Shown here in pieces: positions 43,338 to 55,013 of a DNA stretch of 64,000 bases. Position numbers and translations under genes: made by a program. The DNA comes from Streptomyces sp. NBC_01314 (lineage in GTDB: Bacteria; Actinomycetota; Actinomycetes; Streptomycetales; Streptomycetaceae): the NCBI RefSeq assembly GCF_041435215.1, contig NZ_CP108394.1:6634001-6698000 (forward strand), written 5' to 3'. Every line of letters starts with the position of its first letter. The first letter of the stretch is position 1. A model generated the notes under the pieces. The model saw only the letters and a list, made by a program, of their open reading frames with translations. It had not been told where the DNA came from and did not search any database.

Positions 43338-44156
43338 ATGTCCGCCACCAGCCCCACCTGGGACCCCCAGCAGTACCTGCGGCACGCCGGCCACCGCGCC
43401 CGCGCCTTCGTCGACCTGCTCGCCCGCGTCCCCGAACCGCCGGCCGACCACCCCCGCATCGCCGACCTCGGCTGCGGCCCCGGCAACGTCACGCGACTCC
43501 TCGCCGACCGCTGGCCCACCGCGCACATCACCGGGTACGACAACTCACCCGAGATGCTCGACAAGGCCCACGTCGACCACGAGGGGCCCACCCCGGGCGG
43601 GGGCCGCATCGACTTCGCCGCGGCGGACGTCCGTTCCTGGGTGCCCCCGGAGCCGTACGACCTGATCGTCGGCAACGCCACGTTCCAGTGGGTGCCGGGC
43701 CATCTCGACCGCTTCCCCGCCTGGGTCGACGCCCTCGCCGCCGGCGGCACCTTCGCCTTCCAGGTCCCCGGCAACTTCGACTCGCCCAGCCACCGCCTCA
43801 TGCGCGAACTCGCGCACTCCGCCCGCTGGAAGGACCGGCTCGGCGAGACCCTCCGGCACGACGACGCGGTCCACACCCCCGCCGACTACCTCGCGGCCCT
43901 CGCCGACCTCGGCTGCGAGGTCGACGCGTGGGAGACCACGTACGTCCATCTTCTCCAGGGCGAGGACGCGGTGCTCGACTGGGTGAAGGGGACCGGACTG
44001 CGGCCGGTCCTCACCGAACTGGGCGCGGACGCCGAGCCGTTCGTCGCCGAGTACCGAACCGCCCTGCGCGAGGCCTACCCGTCCACCGCCCACGGCACCC
44101 CGTTCCCGTTCCGCCGCATCTTCGTCGTCGCCCACAAGAAGGGGACGGGCCGGTGA
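43338..44156 (+). CDS. SAM-dependent methyltransferase, Tam-like
   Basis: Class I methyltransferase of 272 residues resembling trans-aconitate 2-methyltransferase. The start WDPQQYLRHAGHRARAFVDLL is characteristic. SAM motif I is IADLGCGPGNVT near 46, the acidic loop is ITGYDNSPEML, and VGNATFQWVP matches the family's motif IV region. GAGGAGG lies about 12 bases before ATG 43338. It is co-translated with the VOC gene (GTGA overlap) and divergent from a MarR regulator that probably represses it. The true substrate is uncertain. Confidence 0.85.
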   Translation: MSATSPTWDPQQYLRHAGHRARAFVDLLARVPEPPADHPRIADLGCGPGNVTRLLADRWPTAHITGYDNSPEMLDKAHVDHEGPTPGGGRIDFAAADVRSWVPPEPYDLIVGNATFQWVPGHLDRFPAWVDALAAGGTFAFQVPGNFDSPSHRLMRELAHSARWKDRLGETLRHDDAVHTPADYLAALADLGCEVDAWETTYVHLLQGEDAVLDWVKGTGLRPVLTELGADAEPFVAEYRTALREAYPSTAHGTPFPFRRIFVVAHKKGTGR

Positions 44157-44512
44157 TCACCGCCGTCGACCACGTCCTCCTCGCCGCCCCGCCGGGCTCG
44201 GAGGACCGGCTGCGGGCGTACTACGTCGGGGTCCTCGGAATGACGGAGATCCCGAAGCCGCCCGCGCTCGCGGTGCGGGGAGGGTGCTGGTTCGCGGCGG
44301 GGGACGTGATCCTGCACCTCGGGGTGGAGGCGGGGTTCCGGCCGCCGAGGAAGGCCCACCCCGGGTTGCGGGTGCGGGGCATCGACGCGTACGCCGCCCG
44401 TCTCGCCGAGTGTGGAGTGCCGGTCGTTCGGGACGACGGCCTGCCGGGATATCGGCGGTTCTACTCCGAGGATCCGGTGGGGAACCGGTTGGAGTTCCTG
44501 GAGCCGGGCTGA
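44153..44512 (+). CDS. VOC/glyoxalase-family protein
   Basis: The 119-residue single-domain vicinal-oxygen-chelate protein has HVLLAAPPGSEDRLRAYY at the start, a central LHLGVE strand, and the C-terminal FYSEDPVGNRLEFLEPG with a metal-ligand glutamate. The early His and late Glu could bind a divalent metal. Its start overlaps the methyltransferase stop. Similar small proteins act as dioxygenases, lyases or resistance-type binding proteins; no choice can be made here. Confidence 0.85.
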   Translation: MITAVDHVLLAAPPGSEDRLRAYYVGVLGMTEIPKPPALAVRGGCWFAAGDVILHLGVEAGFRPPRKAHPGLRVRGIDAYAARLAECGVPVVRDDGLPGYRRFYSEDPVGNRLEFLEPG

Positions 44513-44567
44513 GGTGCGGGGAGGGGGTGGCGGGTCCGTCGCGGGGAGCGCGGGGGCGATGTCGATG

Positions 44568-44596
44568 TTGTGCAAAATATTGACGGCAGGTAGATG
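44568..44596 (+). promoter_or_regulatory. Probable promoter of the MFS gene
   Basis: TTGTGC (44568-44573) and TAGATG (44591-44596) are spaced by exactly 17 bases in an AT-rich patch, about 55 bases ahead of the MFS start. Confidence 0.5.
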
Positions 44597-44653
44597 CACG
44601 CCTACCTTCGCGGTGTTCCTCCCTCGTTCCCCCTTAGCTCCAGGGAGACCCCC

Positions 44654-46027
44654 ATGTCCCCGTCCCCACTCCCCAACCCCGCCGAACAGGCCGAACAGGC
44701 CGAACAAGCCCTGCGTACACGGCAGTTGCGTCGTGTGGCGCTGTCGGGTCTGCTCGGTACGGCCGTCGAGTTCTACGATTTCCTGGTGTACGGAACGGTC
44801 GCCGCGCTGGTCTTCGGTGAGCTGTTCTTCCCGGGCGCGGACCCGGCTGTCGGCACGATCGCCGCGTTCGGCACCTTCGCCGCCGGATACCTCGCCCGCC
44901 CGCTGGGCGGCATCGTCTTCGGGCACTTCGGCGACCGTCTGGGCCGCAAGTCCATGCTGCTGCTGACCATGGGCCTGATGGGCGGCGCCAGCTTCCTCAT
45001 CGGCCTGCTGCCCACCTACGACACCATCGGCGTGTGGGCACCCGTCCTGCTGATCACCCTGCGGGTGCTGCAGGGCATCGCCATCGGCGGCGAATGGGGC
45101 GGCGCCACCCTCATGGTCGTCGAGCACGCCGGCGAGAAACGGCGCGGACTGTGGTCCAGCTTCACGCAGATGGGAGCACCGCTCGGCTCCCTGCTCTCCT
45201 CGGTCGTCGTCACCTTCGTCGTCGCCATGCCCCGTGAGGAGTTCGCCGCGTGGGGCTGGCGCGTGCCGTTCCTCCTCAGCGTCGTCCTGCTCGGCGTCGG
45301 ACTCTTCGTCCGCCTCAAGGTGGTCGAAAGCCCCTTGTTCACCCAGGTCAAGAAGGACCGGGCCGAGGCCCGGCTGCCGATCGTCGACGTCCTGCGGCGC
45401 CCGCGCCCCCTGCTGCTGGCCTGCTGCGTCGGCATCGGCGCGTTCACCGCGCAGTCCCTGCTGACCAGCTACCTGATCGCCTACGCCACCGGCATCGGCT
45501 ACCCCCGCCCGCAGGTGCTCACCGCGCTCACCGTCTCCGCGTCCGTCGCACTCGTCGTCCTGCCGTGCGCGTCGGCGCTCTCCGACCGTGTCGGGCGCCG
45601 CCCGGTCGTCCTCACCGGAGCCCTCGCCTCCGCCGCGCTCGCCTTCCCCGTGCTCGCGCTGGTGGACTCCAGGTCACCCGGACTGCTCGTCCTCGCGGTC
45701 GTCCTGGGCCACGGATTCGCCCAGTCCGTGATGTACGGACCCCTGGGCGCGCTGCTCACCGAGATGTTCGGGACCAAGGTGCGCTACACCGGCGCCTCCC
45801 TCGGCTACCAGGGCGCCACCCTCATCGGCGCCGGATTCTCCCCCATGATCGCCGGGAGCCTCGTGGCGGCCAACGGGGGTTCCAGTACGCCGATCTCGCT
45901 GCTGATCTGCGGGGGTGCGGCGATCACCGCCGTGACCGTGTGGTTCGTACGGGAGACGCACCGGGAGTCCCTGGGTGACGTGGCCCTCCGGGAGGGTGCC
46001 GCGAAGGAGGAGGAGGTGGCCTCGTAG
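44654..46027 (+). CDS. MFS transporter, metabolite:proton symporter type
   Basis: Integral membrane symporter of 457 residues with twelve helices, of the MHS branch that includes shikimate, proline/betaine and dicarboxylate carriers. Diagnostic pieces are GTAVEFYDFLVYG at the start, the loop 2-3 motif GHFGDRLGRKSML, LQGIAIGGEWGGATL, and GWRVPFLLSVVL. GGGAG precedes ATG 44654. The substrate cannot be assigned. It stands alone after a clear promoter; a 449-base repeat-rich gap follows. Confidence 0.9.
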   Translation: MSPSPLPNPAEQAEQAEQALRTRQLRRVALSGLLGTAVEFYDFLVYGTVAALVFGELFFPGADPAVGTIAAFGTFAAGYLARPLGGIVFGHFGDRLGRKSMLLLTMGLMGGASFLIGLLPTYDTIGVWAPVLLITLRVLQGIAIGGEWGGATLMVVEHAGEKRRGLWSSFTQMGAPLGSLLSSVVVTFVVAMPREEFAAWGWRVPFLLSVVLLGVGLFVRLKVVESPLFTQVKKDRAEARLPIVDVLRRPRPLLLACCVGIGAFTAQSLLTSYLIAYATGIGYPRPQVLTALTVSASVALVVLPCASALSDRVGRRPVVLTGALASAALAFPVLALVDSRSPGLLVLAVVLGHGFAQSVMYGPLGALLTEMFGTKVRYTGASLGYQGATLIGAGFSPMIAGSLVAANGGSSTPISLLICGGAAITAVTVWFVRETHRESLGDVALREGAAKEEEVAS

Positions 46028-46089
46028 GCCGGTTCGGTGAGCCACGCTCGGGGTGGGGCGGGGACTGTGAGTCGTCGCTCGGCCGCGGC

Positions 46090-46216
46090 CCGGCGGGGCT
46101 GCTCGGCTTCTCGCGAGCGTCGGGGCGTGGCCTGTGGTGGGGGGCTTCTCGCGACCGTTCGGTTGCGGCCCGGTGGGGCTTCTCGCGCAGTTCCCCGCGC
46201 CCCTTTCGGGGCGCGG
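46090..46216. repeat. Intergenic palindromic repeat, copy 5
   Basis: After the MFS gene the repeat words GGCCCGG-TGGGGCTTCTCGCG occur twice in degenerate tandem, ending in a hairpin CCGCGCCCC-TTT-GGGGCGCGG (about 46193-46216) that may terminate the MFS transcript. Confidence 0.55.
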
Positions 46217-46293
46217 CCGTCACCCGGCGGCCCGATCACCCACCCCGGACCGCACCCGCCCCCGCCCCAGCCCTTGATCCGGCCGCGAAAGAG

Positions 46294-46459
46294 GCATCCC
46301 GGCCTCTGACCAAACTCGCGAACAAAGCGGCCCCCGGTCTCTGAACAGGCCCGCGAACAAAGCGCCCCCAGCCCCCAAGCAAGCCCGAACCGAGCGCCCC
46401 CAGCCCCCGGGCAGGCCCGGAATCAAGTGGCCCCGGCCCCTGACCAGGCCCCTGGGGCC
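46294..46459. repeat. Degenerate 32-35-bp tandem repeat
   Basis: Five imperfect units begin at about 46294, 46327, 46362, 46394 and 46427. Each has a GCxxCCC-C/G head and an AGGCCC or CCCGxAxCAA tail. They fill the second half of the 449-base gap 46028-46476. The last unit contains the probable -35 of the next gene. Confidence 0.6.
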
Positions 46460-46469
46460 CCCGTACCCT
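46440..46469 (+). promoter_or_regulatory. Possible leaderless promoter of the PaaX-like gene
   Basis: CTGACC (46440-46445) and TACCCT (46464-46469) are spaced by 18 bases; the GTG start is at 46477, seven bases beyond the box, with no ribosome site. Confidence 0.4.
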
Positions 46470-46476
46470 TACCGCT

Positions 46477-47343
46477 GTGGAGGACGAGATCCTGGATGTC
46501 GATGTCGTCGACGCGCCGCAGTTGCGGCCGCAGTCGTTGGTGCTCTCCTTCTTCGGGAATCACGTGCTGGACCTGGGGGAAGGCGACCTCGGGGTGTACT
46601 CGGGGAGCATCATCGACGTGCTCGGGCGGGTCGGCACGGGTGAACAGGCCGTGCGGTCGACGCTGACACGCATGGTGAACCGGGGGTTGCTGCGGCGCCA
46701 GCGGGAGGGCCGGAGGATGTTCTTCGGGCTCACTCCGCACGCGGGGGACATCCTGCGCGACGGCGGACAGCGCATCTGGCGCGACGGCGCGGTGAACGAG
46801 GACTGGGACAGGACCTGGACCCTCCTCGGCTTCTCCCTCCCCGAGTCCTGGCAGCGCCAGCGCCACGACCTGCGCTCCCGGCTCTCCTGGTCCGGATTCG
46901 GCGCCCTCTACAGCGGGCTGTGGATCGCGCCGGGACGGGTGGACGTGCGGGAGATCGTCTCCGAGCTGGGCCTGGACGCGCATGTGAAGGTGTTCCACGC
47001 GCAGGCCGACGAGTTCACCGACATCGGGCTGATGATCCGTGAGAGCTGGGACCTGGAGACCCTGGCCGCGCGCTACGTCGCCTTCGACAAACGGTGGACC
47101 ACCGCCGACCTCGCCGCCGCCGACCCGATCGCCACCCGGCTGCGGCTCGTCGCCGAGTGGCTGCGCATCATCCGTACCGACCCGCGCCTGCCCGTGCGGC
47201 ATCTGCCCGCCGAGTGGCCCGCGCGACAGGCCCAGGACACGTTCCGGCGCATCGCCGAACAGACGGCGGGCCCGGCCGGACGGATGGCGGCGGACGTTCT
47301 GGAAACGACTCCGCTGCGCCCCGCCGCATTCGAAAGGCCGTAG
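46477..47343 (+). CDS. PaaX-like transcriptional regulator
   Basis: The 288-residue protein has the PaaX plan. An N-terminal winged helix (about 15-80, QLRPQSLVLSFFGNHVL, then RSTLTRMVNRGLL and RRMFFGLTPHAG) is followed by a middle domain starting WTLLGFSLPES and WSGFGALYSGLWIAP. A C-terminal helical domain ends RMAADVLETTPL. PaaX proteins repress aromatic-acid catabolism and respond to acyl-CoA ligands; no such pathway is adjacent. The gene seems to be transcribed without a leader. Confidence 0.87.
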   Translation: MEDEILDVDVVDAPQLRPQSLVLSFFGNHVLDLGEGDLGVYSGSIIDVLGRVGTGEQAVRSTLTRMVNRGLLRRQREGRRMFFGLTPHAGDILRDGGQRIWRDGAVNEDWDRTWTLLGFSLPESWQRQRHDLRSRLSWSGFGALYSGLWIAPGRVDVREIVSELGLDAHVKVFHAQADEFTDIGLMIRESWDLETLAARYVAFDKRWTTADLAAADPIATRLRLVAEWLRIIRTDPRLPVRHLPAEWPARQAQDTFRRIAEQTAGPAGRMAADVLETTPLRPAAFERP

Positions 47344-47711
47344 CAAAAAACGGATTTTTATATTCCGTGCGGAGTTCCGTATTCCGTCTCGCTGATGCTC
47401 CCGAGTGCCCCCTGGTGCGGGAGTGGCCAATATTGTTCTTTGGCTTTCCTTTCTGATGGATGTATTCTCGGTCTACTTTTTGATGTCTCCCGCGTGTTGT
47501 CCGGGGGAGCGGGAGTCGAGGCTGTGACCAGGGGGGATCTGGGCCAGTGAGTATCTGCTGAGCCGTTCGGCGCGCTTGACGGGGTTTGTGACGCGCGCCA
47601 CATAGGCTTTCGGCCGTCCGGCCGGGATTTCATCGCGCGATGCGCTTCGGTGCGTATCCCTTGCGCTCTTTCCCGGTCGGTCGCTTTCCGCTGCGCCAAT
47701 TCACTTATTTT

Positions 47712-47740
47712 TTGATTGTCGACCACATATCGCGTATACA
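47712..47740 (+). promoter_or_regulatory. Near-consensus promoter of the glycosyltransferase gene
   Basis: TTGATT (47712-47717) and TATACA (47735-47740) are spaced by 17 bases, an unusually good vegetative promoter for this genome. It gives a leader of about 85 bases. It lies near the end of a 486-base gap (47344-47829) that is clearly less GC-rich than average, with several T-runs and no supported gene. Confidence 0.65.
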
Positions 47741-47829
47741 GCCGTGCGCGCGCATTCCCTGACCTGACCGCCAGGGGGGCGCGGGTGCGATGACGCCCGC
47801 GCTCGGGCGGTTTCCAGGGGGAAACACAT

Positions 47830-49908
47830 ATGAAGATCGCCTTTTTGATCAACAATGCCTTCGGCATCGGCGGCACCATCCGCTCCACGACGAACCTCTC
47901 GGCCGCGTTCGCCGACCGGCACGACGTCGAGGTCGTCAGCGTCCACCGCTCCCGCGACGAACCGGCGCTTGCGTTCGACCCGCGGGTCCGCCTGACCTCG
48001 CTGATCGACCTGCGGGAAGGAGGCCCCGGCTTCGAGGGCGACCACCCGCTCACCAAGCTGCCCGGCACGATGTTCCTCTACAGCGGGGCCACCGGGAATG
48101 TGCCCTACACCGCGCTGCAGGACGAACGCATCGGCGGCTTCCTCGCCCGTACCGAGGCCGACGTGGTCATCGCCACCCGCCCGGACCTCAACGGCTACCT
48201 CGCCCGCGACGGCCGCCGCCGCTGTCTGCGCGTCGGCCAGGAGCACCTGAGCCTCGACCAGTACCGGGAACCGCTGCGCGCGAACCAGAACGAGGCCATC
48301 GCCGGACTCGACGCCTACGTCACCGTCTCCGAGGCCGACGCCGCCCTGTACCGCGCCGCCCTGCCCGACGTCGACACCACCATCGTGTGCGTGCCCAACG
48401 GTGTCCAGGCCTCCGCCGTCGAACGGTCCACCCTGGACTCCCAGGTCATCGTCGCCGCCGGCCGGCTCATCCCCATCAAGCGGTACGACCGGCTGGTGAA
48501 CGCCTTCGCCAAGGTGGCCGCCGAACACCCCGGCTGGACCCTGCGGATCTACGGGCGCGGCCCGCAGAAGGAGAACCTGCGGGAGCAGATCGACCGGCTC
48601 GGGCTGCACGACCGGGCCTTCCTCATGGGAGCGGTCTCACCGATCGAGACCGAGTGGGCCAAGGGTGCCGTCGCCGCCGTCTCCTCCGACATGGAGTCCT
48701 TCGGCATGACCATCGTCGAGGCCATGCACTGCGGGGTCCCCGTCGTCGCCACCGACTGCCCGCACGGCCCCCGCGAGATCATCACCGACGGCGAGGACGG
48801 CATCCTCGTCCCGCTCGACGGGGACGTCGACGCCTACGCCGGCGCGCTGCAACGCGTCGTCACCGACGAGGCGCTGCGCGAGCGGCTCGGCAAGCAGGCT
48901 CTCGCCAAGGCCGACGCGTTCGCGCCCTCCGTCATCGCCCGCCGCTACGAGGACCTCTTCGAGGAGCTGTCCAGGTCCCGGCGCCGCAGGTGGGACGGCG
49001 CCGCCCGGCTGAGGCGGCTCGCGGTCCGTGTCGTCCGGCCGCGTCCCGCGAAGGCCGCTCCGGCCGCCGAGGTCGGCGGGAGCGCTCCCACGTTCTCCGC
49101 GCACACCCGCGCCACCGCCGACGGCGGCTTCCTCGTCCGCCTCGACCCGGCCGGGTTGCCCACCGGGCCCCTCGACCTCGTCGCCCGGCTGCGCCGCGAC
49201 CCCGGCAAGCGGCAGATCCGCGTACCGGTCCTGCCGAGCGCCGACGCGCCGGACACCGTGGCGCAGGCGGCCCTCCACCCGGCCGAGCTCACCTTCGCCG
49301 AGGGCCGCTGGGACTGCTACGTCGCGCCGCGCGGCTCGAACAAGCGGGTGCGGCTGAGCGCCCGACTGGTCGAGCAGGCCGCGCTGGTCGGGCGGGTGCC
49401 GAGTGTCGACCGGCGGGGAGTGAGGGCGTGGATTCCGTACCCGACCGCCGACGGGTTCCTCGCGCTGCGGACGTGGCTGCGGCCCGCGCACGCGGAGATC
49501 GACACCGTCGAGGTGGGGGAGGGGTCGATGACCGTGACCGCGACGCTGTACGGGGCCGCCGCTCCGGTGGAGGAGGAGGCCGTGGTTCGGGTCGTCTCCC
49601 GGACCGACACCGCGTACGACTTCTCCGTGGCCGCGCGGGCCGTGCGGGAGCGGGGGTTCCGGTTCACCGTTCCGTACGGCGAGATCATGGCCCGGCGGAG
49701 TGTCGAGCACGATCTGTGGGATCTGCGGCTGGACACCGTGCCGGTGGGGCGGATCGGTGGGGATGTGGTGGAGCGGCGGAAGACCGATCTGGTGCCTGGG
49801 CGGGTGTTCGACCACGTTGAGCGGGGGCGGACTCGGGTGCGGCCGTACTTCACCGTGAACAACGAGCTGGCGTTCAGTGCGAAGGATGTTGACCAGGGCG
49901 CCTGGTAG
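47830..49908 (+). CDS. GT4-type glycosyltransferase with C-terminal beta-rich domain
   Basis: The 692-residue protein has a GT-B glycosyltransferase (about 1-395) with AFLINNAFGIGGTIRSTTNL as the donor/acceptor loop, VPNGVQ, AAGRLIPIKRYDRLV, and the retaining-enzyme motif ESFGMTIVEAMHCGVPVVAT. A basic linker (ELSRSRRRRWDGAARL) joins it to about 280 residues of strand-rich sequence without recognised motif (repeated VRLxxR, VRVVSRT). No membrane helix. Such fusions occur in actinomycete wall-polymer (teichoic or teichuronic acid) loci; the acceptor is unknown. AGGGGGAAA precedes ATG 47830. Confidence 0.85.
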   Translation: MKIAFLINNAFGIGGTIRSTTNLSAAFADRHDVEVVSVHRSRDEPALAFDPRVRLTSLIDLREGGPGFEGDHPLTKLPGTMFLYSGATGNVPYTALQDERIGGFLARTEADVVIATRPDLNGYLARDGRRRCLRVGQEHLSLDQYREPLRANQNEAIAGLDAYVTVSEADAALYRAALPDVDTTIVCVPNGVQASAVERSTLDSQVIVAAGRLIPIKRYDRLVNAFAKVAAEHPGWTLRIYGRGPQKENLREQIDRLGLHDRAFLMGAVSPIETEWAKGAVAAVSSDMESFGMTIVEAMHCGVPVVATDCPHGPREIITDGEDGILVPLDGDVDAYAGALQRVVTDEALRERLGKQALAKADAFAPSVIARRYEDLFEELSRSRRRRWDGAARLRRLAVRVVRPRPAKAAPAAEVGGSAPTFSAHTRATADGGFLVRLDPAGLPTGPLDLVARLRRDPGKRQIRVPVLPSADAPDTVAQAALHPAELTFAEGRWDCYVAPRGSNKRVRLSARLVEQAALVGRVPSVDRRGVRAWIPYPTADGFLALRTWLRPAHAEIDTVEVGEGSMTVTATLYGAAAPVEEEAVVRVVSRTDTAYDFSVAARAVRERGFRFTVPYGEIMARRSVEHDLWDLRLDTVPVGRIGGDVVERRKTDLVPGRVFDHVERGRTRVRPYFTVNNELAFSAKDVDQGAW

Positions 49909-49948
49909 CTCGGGGGTTCGGGTGGGTTGGCGGGTGCGGGTTCGTTGG

Positions 49949-49998
49949 GGGCTTGTCGCGCAGTTCTCCGCGCCCCTGAAAGCCCAGGCCCTGCGCGG
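49949..49998. repeat. Intergenic palindromic repeat, copy 6
   Basis: Repeat core TCGCGCAGTTCTCCGCGCCC (one change from copies 3 and 7) lies between the convergent glycosyltransferase and TetR genes, followed by AGGCCCTGCGCGGCGGG, which can pair back in part. Confidence 0.5.
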
Positions 49999-50047
49999 CG
50001 GGAGGGCCCCCACCCACCCGCACCCCGCAACGAATCCGTACCGCCCT

Positions 50048-50725
50048 CTAACTCTTCCGGTGGCCGATCAACCGCGGCTTCTGGTTGAGGCCGTCCAGGC
50101 CGTGCCAGGCCAGATTGACCAGGTGCGCAGCCACCTCGGCCTTCTTCGGGCGTCGGACGTCCAGCCACCACTGGCCCGTGAGGGCGACCATGCCGACCAG
50201 GGCCTGGGCGTAGAGGGGGGCCAGCTTGGGGTCGAAGCCGCGGTTCTTGAACTCGCGGCCGAGGATGTCCTGCACCTGGGTGGCGATGTCGGAGATCAGC
50301 GAGGCGAAGGAACCCGTGGACTGGGGGATGGGGGAGTCCCGGACCAGGATGCGGAAGCCGTCCGTGTACTCCTCGATGTAGTCGAGGAGGGCGAAGGTGG
50401 CCTGCTCGCAGAGTTCGCGGGGATGGCCGGCCGTGAGGGAGCTGGTCACCATGTCCAGGAGGCGGCGCATCTCGCGGTCCACGACGACGGCGTACAGGCC
50501 CTCCTTGCCGCCGAAGTGCTCGTACACCACCGGCTTGGAGACCCCCGCCTTGGCGGCGATCTCCTCCACCGACGTGCCCTCGAAGCCCTTCTCGGCGAAG
50601 AGGGTGCGACCGATTTCCAGCAGTTGCTGACGGCGCTCGGCGCCCGTCATCCGGGTGCGGCGCGCACGCCGCGGCTTCTCGTTGCTCGGGGTGCTGCTGG
50701 AGTCGGTCGCCACGGCGTCAATCAT
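50048..50725 (-). CDS. TetR-family regulator
   Basis: The 225-residue protein has an N-terminal helix-turn-helix (about 28-75): RRQQLLEIGRTLFAEKGFEGTSVEEIAAKAGVSKPVVYEHFGGKEGLY. An all-helical ligand domain follows, with GHPRELCEQATFALLDYIEE and VGMVALTGQWWL. The ATG overlaps the stop of the desaturase gene (ATGA), so it is co-translated with it and presumably controls it in response to a fatty-acyl signal. TACG/CGTA palindromes upstream of the desaturase are the likely binding site. Convergent with the glycosyltransferase gene. Confidence 0.92.
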   Translation of the reverse strand: MIDAVATDSSSTPSNEKPRRARRTRMTGAERRQQLLEIGRTLFAEKGFEGTSVEEIAAKAGVSKPVVYEHFGGKEGLYAVVVDREMRRLLDMVTSSLTAGHPRELCEQATFALLDYIEEYTDGFRILVRDSPIPQSTGSFASLISDIATQVQDILGREFKNRGFDPKLAPLYAQALVGMVALTGQWWLDVRRPKKAEVAAHLVNLAWHGLDGLNQKPRLIGHRKS

Positions 50726-51756
50726 GCCGCCTCGGCGGGTGCCTTCCGCTGCCCGGAGCCGTCCTCACCCGTCTTACGCCGGGAATCGATACGCGAGCGT
50801 GACGGCCAGCGGACGTCGTACGCCCAGCCGAACACTTCGAACCAGCGGATGAGCCGCGCGGAGGAGTCCAGCTGGCCGCGCTCCACACCGTGCCGGGCGG
50901 AGGTGGGATCGGCGTGGTGGAGGTTGTGCCACGACTCGCCGCAGGAGAGGACCGCCAGCCACCACACGTTGCCCGAGCGGTCGCGGGACTTGAAGGGGCG
51001 CTTGCCGACCGCGTGGCAGATCGAGTTGATCGACCAGGTCACGTGGTGCAGCAGCGCCACCCGGACGAGCGAGCCCCAGAAGAACGCGGTGAACGCGCCC
51101 CACCAGGACATCGTCACCAGCCCGCCGATCAGCGGCGGCAGGGCGAGGGAGAGGATCGTCCAGTAGATGAACTGACGGGAGATCGCCCGGAGTGCCGGGT
51201 CCTTGATCAGGTCGGGGGCGTACTTCTCCTGGGAGGTCTGCTCCTCGTCGAACATCCAGCCGATGTGGGCCCACCACAGGCCCTTCATCAGCGCGGGGAG
51301 CGTCTCGCCGAAGCGCCACGGTGAGTGCGGGTCGCCCTCGGCGTCGGAGAACTTGTGGTGCTTGCGGTGGTCCGCCACCCAGCGGACCAGCGGGCCCTCG
51401 ACGGCCATCGAGCCGGCGATCGCCAGCGCGATCTTCAGCGGGCGCTTGGCCTTGAACGAACTGTGCGTGAAATGCCGGTGGAAGCCGATCGTGATGCCGT
51501 GGCAGCCCAGATAGTAGAAGAACACCAGCAGGCCGAGATCCAGCCAGCTCACGCCTCCCCAGCTCCAGGCCAGCGGCACCGCGGCGAGGACCGCGAGGAA
51601 CGGGACGGTGATGAAGAGGAGCAGCGTGATCTGCTCGATCGAACGCTTCTGCTCGCCGCCCAGCGTGGCCGACGGCGAGCGGGAGTCGGTCGCGGCGGAG
51701 CCTGGCGAGCCGTCTGCGTTCGGGGCGTCTTCGATCACATCGGACCTTGTGCTCAT
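50722..51756 (-). CDS. Membrane acyl-CoA delta-9 desaturase
   Basis: Di-iron integral membrane desaturase of 344 residues. The three histidine boxes are HRHFTH, HRKHH and HNLHH, spaced as in stearoyl-CoA desaturases. Four to five hydrophobic helices are present ([20 protein letters not shown], then [17 protein letters not shown] and others). ATG 51756 is preceded by AGGGGA; the upstream frame extension is unsupported. The enzyme introduces double bonds into membrane fatty acids. Operon with the downstream TetR gene. Confidence 0.92.
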   Translation of the reverse strand: MSTRSDVIEDAPNADGSPGSAATDSRSPSATLGGEQKRSIEQITLLLFITVPFLAVLAAVPLAWSWGGVSWLDLGLLVFFYYLGCHGITIGFHRHFTHSSFKAKRPLKIALAIAGSMAVEGPLVRWVADHRKHHKFSDAEGDPHSPWRFGETLPALMKGLWWAHIGWMFDEEQTSQEKYAPDLIKDPALRAISRQFIYWTILSLALPPLIGGLVTMSWWGAFTAFFWGSLVRVALLHHVTWSINSICHAVGKRPFKSRDRSGNVWWLAVLSCGESWHNLHHADPTSARHGVERGQLDSSARLIRWFEVFGWAYDVRWPSRSRIDSRRKTGEDGSGQRKAPAEAA

Positions 51757-51841
51757 GGGCGTCCCCTGGGGGGTCGAGGGTGGAGAGAGGGGGGAAATGC
51801 CTGTGGTCAAGAGCGTGCGGGGGTCACCTGTCGGCTTTCCC

Positions 51842-51868
51842 TACGGTTCCGTAACCTACGGCATCGTA
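51842..51868. promoter_or_regulatory. Overlapping TACG/CGTA palindromes
   Basis: TACGGTTCCGTA (51842-51853) and TACGGCATCGTA (51857-51868) are palindromic half-site pairs 15 bases apart, and the junction CCGTA-ACC-TACGG (51849-51861) is itself palindromic. They lie 86 bases before the desaturase start, in the 384-base divergent gap to ppc. Candidate binding site for the TetR protein encoded in that operon. Confidence 0.65.
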
Positions 51869-52140
51869 AGTATGGCAGCGCGGTGCCGGGCGGCAAGAGC
51901 CGACCTGTCCGCGCGTCCAGGTGTGGCGGGCGGGCCCGGTGGACAGGTGGCACTCAGTGCCGCAAAAGTGGCACCCGTCGCCGGAGGTGCCCAGGTGGAC
52001 GCCTATCCTGGACTCGGTCGGACAGCGCGGTCCGCTCTGAAACCTGCCCGGAAGCCAGGGCCCGCACAGCGGCCCCAGCCGCCGGGTCCCCGCCCGGGTT
52101 CCCCTCCGGACGAGCTTCAACACTGCAAGGAGCCGCACCT

Positions 52141-54873
<2,733 letters not shown>

Positions 54874-54899
54874 CCCGGGAGGTTCGTTCCGATCGTTCT

Positions 54900-55003
54900 C
54901 GGCTGACGGTCCGGTGGGGCTTCTCGCGCAGTTCCCCGCGCCCCTGAAAAGCAGGGGCTGCGCCCCTTGCTTTTCAGCCCACCGGCCACCGGACCGTCAG
55001 CCG
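54900..55003. terminator. Large nested hairpin after ppc, repeat copy 7
   Basis: A perfect 16-bp outer stem (CGGCTGACGGTCCGGT at 54900-54915 with 54988-55003) encloses a full copy of the intergenic repeat. Inside it CTGAAAAGCAGGGGC pairs with GCCCCTTGCTTTTCAG apart from one extra base. It sits between convergent genes and so can end both transcripts; the TTGCTTTTC tract gives it some intrinsic-terminator character. Confidence 0.75.
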
Positions 55004-55013
55004 CGAACCTGCC

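Noticed and set aside
43338..44512. Antibiotic biosynthesis cluster
   Set aside because: Only a methyltransferase/VOC pair with its MarR regulator; no assembly-line or scaffold-forming enzymes are nearby.
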